From contig OV121090.1 of the NCBI GenBank assembly GCA_921293015.1, positions 15,469,304 through 15,533,303 of the forward strand: a stretch of 64,000 nt of DNA, given 5' to 3'. This stretch comes from Phorcus lineatus. Lineage: Eukaryota > Mollusca > Gastropoda > Trochida > Trochidae. Below are positions 60,133-64,000 of this stretch, one piece after another; within the stretch, counting starts at the first letter, position 1, and each line of letters starts with the position of its first letter. A model generated the notes under the pieces. It did no database searches, had not been told where the DNA came from, and worked only from the letters and a program-made list of their open reading frames with translations. The translations under genes and the position numbers were made by a program.

Positions 60133-60372
60133 CATTAGTTGAAAAGGAAAGAAGAGTGCTTTGGAAGACCTGAGATAGAGTGGAAGCTGGGAGTGTAGCT
60201 TGGAAGGTTGTTGCCACAGGGTGAGCTGGCCCTGTGTCTGCTGCAATGCGGATAGCTCCACTTCCACCAACATTTCCTCCAATGCATCGGCTTTGTTTGT
60301 GACTCACAAAATGTCCTAAGGATGTGAACTGTTTCTTGCATTTTCCACACTGAAACAAGTCTTCTTCATCAC
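60133..60372 (-). CDS. ZNF341: ZNF341-like exon with first zinc finger
   Basis: The exon begins after a tgcag acceptor (phase 1) and reads [15 protein letters not shown] followed by an H-x-x-x-x-x-C half, so the finger is C2H2-like with Cys as last ligand (C-x2-C-x12-H-x5-C). The vertebrate protein also has an acidic DED motif before this finger. The linker after it is rich in Ser, Thr, Ala and Gln. The donor is uncertain. AATG|GTCAAA at 60133/60132 ends in phase 1 and suits the candidate exon at 58671. CAG|GTCTTC upstream in the exon ends in phase 0 and would suit direct splicing to 57252. An ATG at 60382 belongs to the intron and is not a start. Confidence 0.85.
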
Positions 60373-60639
60373 CTGCAAACAATTTGATATAAAATGAACA
60401 AGCAGACAGAGTTGGCTATATTCCCCTGCCACGAGGCAAAAAGGTTTGAACAATAGTTATGAAGCTATATTTGTTAATAAACCCTCAATAACTGATATTC
60501 TTAGTTGCAAACTGTCCTAAGAAAATCATTGGTAATTATTTCATCTTTCAGAAGATGAATTTAATGATACTTAGTTTCAATGAGCTTAGTGTTAAGGTTA
60601 TAAGTTCAACCTTGAATCAGTATCTTGACTTGTGTTTAT

Positions 60640-61350
60640 ATCAATACAGTCCCAAAATATTTCTGAAGAAGTTAAAAACCTAAAAGGCATGACTTAACAA
60701 GATGATTGTTTTACATACTAAGTTTCACTCAGCTAGATCAGATGTTTTTTAAGTTCTGCTTTGAAAACAAAATTTTAAGTATTGCTTCCATGGAAACAGC
60801 CAAAAGTAAAGAAGGAAGAAGTTAAAAACCTCTAAAGGCACCACAGCACATTTGGTTACTCAATATATCCAGTTTCATTGAGCAAGGTTTTTTTAGTTCT
60901 GATCCTTAGTTTCTTTTCCATATAAATGGCCAAAAATGAAAGTAGGAAGAAAATTGAAACCTCAACAAGCAAAACTTCACAAGATGTACCGTATGTTGAA
61001 TGAGCTAGGCCTTTAAGTTGATATCCATGGAAATGGACAGATAAAGGTGTAAAAGGAAGAAAATAAAAAGAAACAAAAGGCCCCACTACACAATATGATT
61101 GTACCACATACCAAGTTTCAATGAGCTAGGACTTGTTTTTACTTCTGGAACAGAAACAAAATTCTAAGTTTCGTTTACATGGAAACAGCAAAAGAGTAAC
61201 GTAAGAAGAAGTTGAAAACCCCAAAAGGCACCACTTCATATAATGATTGTTCCACATACAAAGTTTCAATGAGATAGGCCTAATGGTTTTTTGAGTTCTG
61301 GCTTGGAAACAAAATTCTAAGTTGTGTTCCCTTGAAAACAGCCAAAACTA
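60640..61350. repeat. Tandem repeat, about 140-bp unit, five diverged copies
   Basis: Recurring order: GATGATTGTTCCACATAC, AAGTTTCAATGAG.TAGG, TTTTTAGTTCTG, ACAAAATTCTAAGT, CATGGAAACAGCCAAAA, GAAGAAGTTGAAAACC. Non-coding intronic array. Confidence 0.8.
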
Positions 61351-62679
61351 GTGTCAGGACAGAATACCAAAATGATTTATACATATCAATTTTTTACCAT
61401 TATCCTGTATCCATATTCTGCCCAACCCAATCCCACATTTTGACCACCCATCCCAAATACACATCAACCTGAATGACACTATTTCTCCACCCGACAAATT
61501 ATCAATTTATTCATGCGACGTCATTTTGACAAGAAGAAGGCTCCGAATGCAGAGCTATCAACATATGGGCGTAGCGTTGTTGTGTATTGCAGTGCTGCTG
61601 TGCACTGATGATTCCGATATGAGTACACATTGACAGGTCACAAGATCCACACAGACAATAAGCAACAGAAGCAGTGGATCATAAAATCAAATTATTTCAA
61701 GTGTTCAATCTTATTTTGATAAAGAAAATAGATAATTGTGACCGCAGCTTACAGTAGTCATATCACTGTACAGTACTGTAGGCTAGGTGGTCTTGGGTAA
61801 CTGACCAAGATTCAAGTCTTTTGATTCAAATATTAAGATAAAAAATATATTTTTTAGAAAATAAGAAATAAATAACTATCAGCAAACCAAACTATTGGAT
61901 TAAAGTCATTCATTTTCAATTTACACAAACAAAATTTAATGAATATTAACTGAAAGTTACGACTGAAGTTGTCCCGTAGACCATGTATCATTTATTATTC
62001 ATATATTTATCTAAAGAATTTAGAATATCCAGAACACATTCGATAACATGGTAAAACCAGGTAATAGTTTTGCAACTTGTGCAGGTGTCGTTAAAATCTA
62101 TGACTACATAAGCCTTCATGCAAACAAAATAAGTGCAAAATTGACTGTTTAAGAAAAGAATCAATTTGACATTTGTGATAGTTTAAAGATACATATATTT
62201 CATTGTTTTCTGAGTTTATTGGACAATCTAAAATTCAAAATTTCCTTTGATGGAAAATGTAGGTGTATCCTGTATTGGAAAAACAATAAAAAATGTCAAA
62301 AACTTAGGCATTTTAGCATATTTTCAAAATTTACATTTACATTTGTAATATCAGGGAGGTAAAACTTTTTTATAAAACTTTATTTGTAAATGCAATGATG
62401 AGGCAGAAATACATTTTATATTTAAATACTTCTGGAATCAATTCAATCAAGTCAAAGCATTTCAACCGGATACTCTTATTTTTATCTTATCATCAGAAAT
62501 ACAGTTGGAAGTTCAGCATACCGGTAGTAATCATTATACTCATCGTTCAAACCCATTTTTTTGTTGGTTGAGAAAAAATTATTTGAATAAGCAGTAATGA
62601 CACAGAAGATTAAAGAAGATTAATTCTACATGCAATACAAAAATTGTTCATGAAGATATAAAGAAGTGATGCGCTGGTG
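61351..62679. other. Stretch upstream of the first recognised exon, nothing recognised
   Basis: AT-rich with a moderately GC-rich patch at 61500-61680. I looked for the amino-terminal ZNF341 exon on the minus strand and did not find it. Confidence 0.4.
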
Positions 62680-62690
62680 CCCAAGAAACA

Positions 62691-62757
62691 CACGCCGCTA
62701 ATGGCTGAAATATTGCCCAAGCGGCGTTAAACAATAACTCACTCACTCACTCACTCA
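62691..62757 (-). mobile_element. 67-bp GTGAG-headed mini-element, copy B
   Basis: Complement of copy A with more TGAG units (five to six). Flanked by CCCAAGAAACA on both sides (62680-62690 and 62758-62768), again a perfect 11-base duplication. Confidence 0.88.
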
Positions 62758-62768
62758 CCCAAGAAACA

Positions 62769-64000
62769 GTTAATTTTTTTCAAACCTTGCAAGTGCAAAT
62801 GTTTAAAAGAATTTACATAAGGGAGTTGTCTAAAATATTTTGGCGCTTTCAACATTGTTTATCTGGTGTGTGAAAATTTACATTTATCCAAATATTTTGA
62901 CAATTTCTTTCTTCAGCTCATTAAATCTTCCTCCCGTGAGTGTTCTTTTTGAAATATTATAAGCTAGCTCTAAATGGTCTTTCTAAGGACATAACTTTTA
63001 AGAAGGAACATTTTGAAAGAAACAAATTGCAGTCATTCTTACTATCAATTGAGTAGTAAACCGTAAAACAAATACCTTAGCCTATGATTAGATGTTCTTC
63101 ATGTTCATGTGTTGAAATACGTACGTCCCCTGTGAAAAATTACAAAAATAACATTCCTAAAAAAGAATTTTGGTTTCCATAAAGGAAGCTAGAAAATGAC
63201 CTACAAAGAAGGGTTATTTGGGGAACAGATTTGATTATTAGGCAAAATAGTTTGCGAGGTCGGTAATTTATTAAAGCTTACAATTTGTGAGCAGGTTTAT
63301 AATGACAATTTAAACGTGGCTTGTTGTCCTTGTACCATGTATTTTTATTTTTCTATGAAGCAAGATTCACAATGTTTTCTATTTTCCTGTAAAGTCGCAT
63401 TGTGCCTTAATATGTACAAACAAGTGCATACGTGTGTAAAACTACATATGTTTCATATTTTATCCCTAGGCATTTCTCTCGAAGCTAAGTATTTTTATTC
63501 CATTGCTGTATCTACGAGTAAAGTTTAACAAGGCCAGTTAAGAGTTAACTCCCATCTACAATTTCTCAACATCAGCCAATCAAAGTTCGTTAATTTTGTT
63601 ACCAGGCCATGGTTAATTTGCATAAAAGTTTTCCTTTGTTCTAACAGCATTTTTCAACCAATCAAATGAGCTAAAATTAAAGTGTCTGTCTTGCATTTCA
63701 CACTTCAAGCAGTTGTATACTTGCACAATCACTCTTCTTTTGCTTACTTACAAGCTCCTGAAAAGTTTTCTCCCACCTCCATCCCCAACATCCACCATAA
63801 ATATCCTTTTCCACCTTTCAATACCATACTGATCCTTTGTATCATATTTTCTCATATTACTTTGTCCATATTTAAACGCTCATATCGGTTTTTTGTTTTT
63901 GTGTGTAATGATCATTTTGCTTGGTATCCTTGATAAATCCAATCTCAGTGGTTTTTGTAAATCGTCAGCAGGACAATTTTTTGTTGTGTCTTGTACCACA
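62769..64000. other. Right edge, nothing recognised
   Basis: AT-rich. Two CCAAT-like boxes near 63575 and 63658 and TTTGCATAAAAG near 63615 are suggestive of a promoter but nothing recognisable follows. Confidence 0.3.

Larger units (their letters stand above)
12128..60372 (-). other. ZNF341: ZNF341-like zinc-finger gene, partial, spans most of window
   Basis: This entry groups the minus-strand exons listed separately. ZNF341 is a nuclear C2H2 zinc-finger transcription factor; in humans it controls STAT3 transcription, but the role in this animal is inferred only by orthology. Two blocks support the assignment: the amino-terminal finger CGKCKKQF next to an acidic DEED stretch, and the pair [34 protein letters not shown], both closely resembling the vertebrate protein as I know it. 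Phases join without frameshift: 58547/57252 phase 0, 57112/45673 phase 0, 45460/12414 phase 1, with 12128 ending in phase 0. The start exon should lie beyond 60372 and was not found up to 64000. The remaining carboxy-terminal fingers should lie left of position 1. The introns are loaded with transposons. Confidence 0.85.

Overview
This window is AT-rich animal DNA with spliced genes, long introns and dense transposable elements. Short repeats of the GTGAG-headed kind and the mix of piggyBac, mariner, hAT, Tc1, LINE and Ty3/gypsy relics suggest a mollusc, probably a bivalve. That assignment is an inference; no marker gene fixes the species.

The backbone is one minus-strand gene, an orthologue of the C2H2 zinc-finger transcription factor ZNF341. 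Recognised exons lie at 60372-60133 (first finger), 57252-57112, 45673-45460 and 12414-12128 (a further finger pair). A candidate exon lies at 58671-58547. Splice phases agree across the chain. The introns are about 11.4 kb and 33 kb, and the last one runs off the left edge. The first exon(s) and the later fingers lie outside the window, so nearly everything else here is intronic to this gene.

Left part (1-12 kb): a LINE tail, two palindromes, then a nested stack. A mariner copy (2648 to about 12076) is split by arrays of a 58-bp foldback repeat. That array is split in turn by a 6.8-kb element (4858-11633) with CACAG termini and inverted arrays rich in GGATCC. Middle (12-29 kb): a decayed Tc1, then a full-length piggyBac element (16133-21674) with an uninterrupted 664-aa transposase. 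A transposase-less derivative follows (22974-25417); it sits inside an older inverted copy that also holds a second mariner/foldback composite.

29-45 kb: a Ty3/gypsy retrotransposon lacking its reverse-transcriptase core; a candidate plus-strand spliced gene (about 34.06-39.59 kb) nested in the ZNF341 intron and itself carrying a long-TIR element; and an L1-like LINE inside a piggyBac fragment. 45-64 kb: another decayed piggyBac copy, LINE fragments, a CR1-like LINE interrupted by a 58-bp mini-element, an hAT-type element with perfect 8-bp target duplications right beside a ZNF341 exon, and several tandem arrays. No rRNA, CRISPR or bacterial feature is present.
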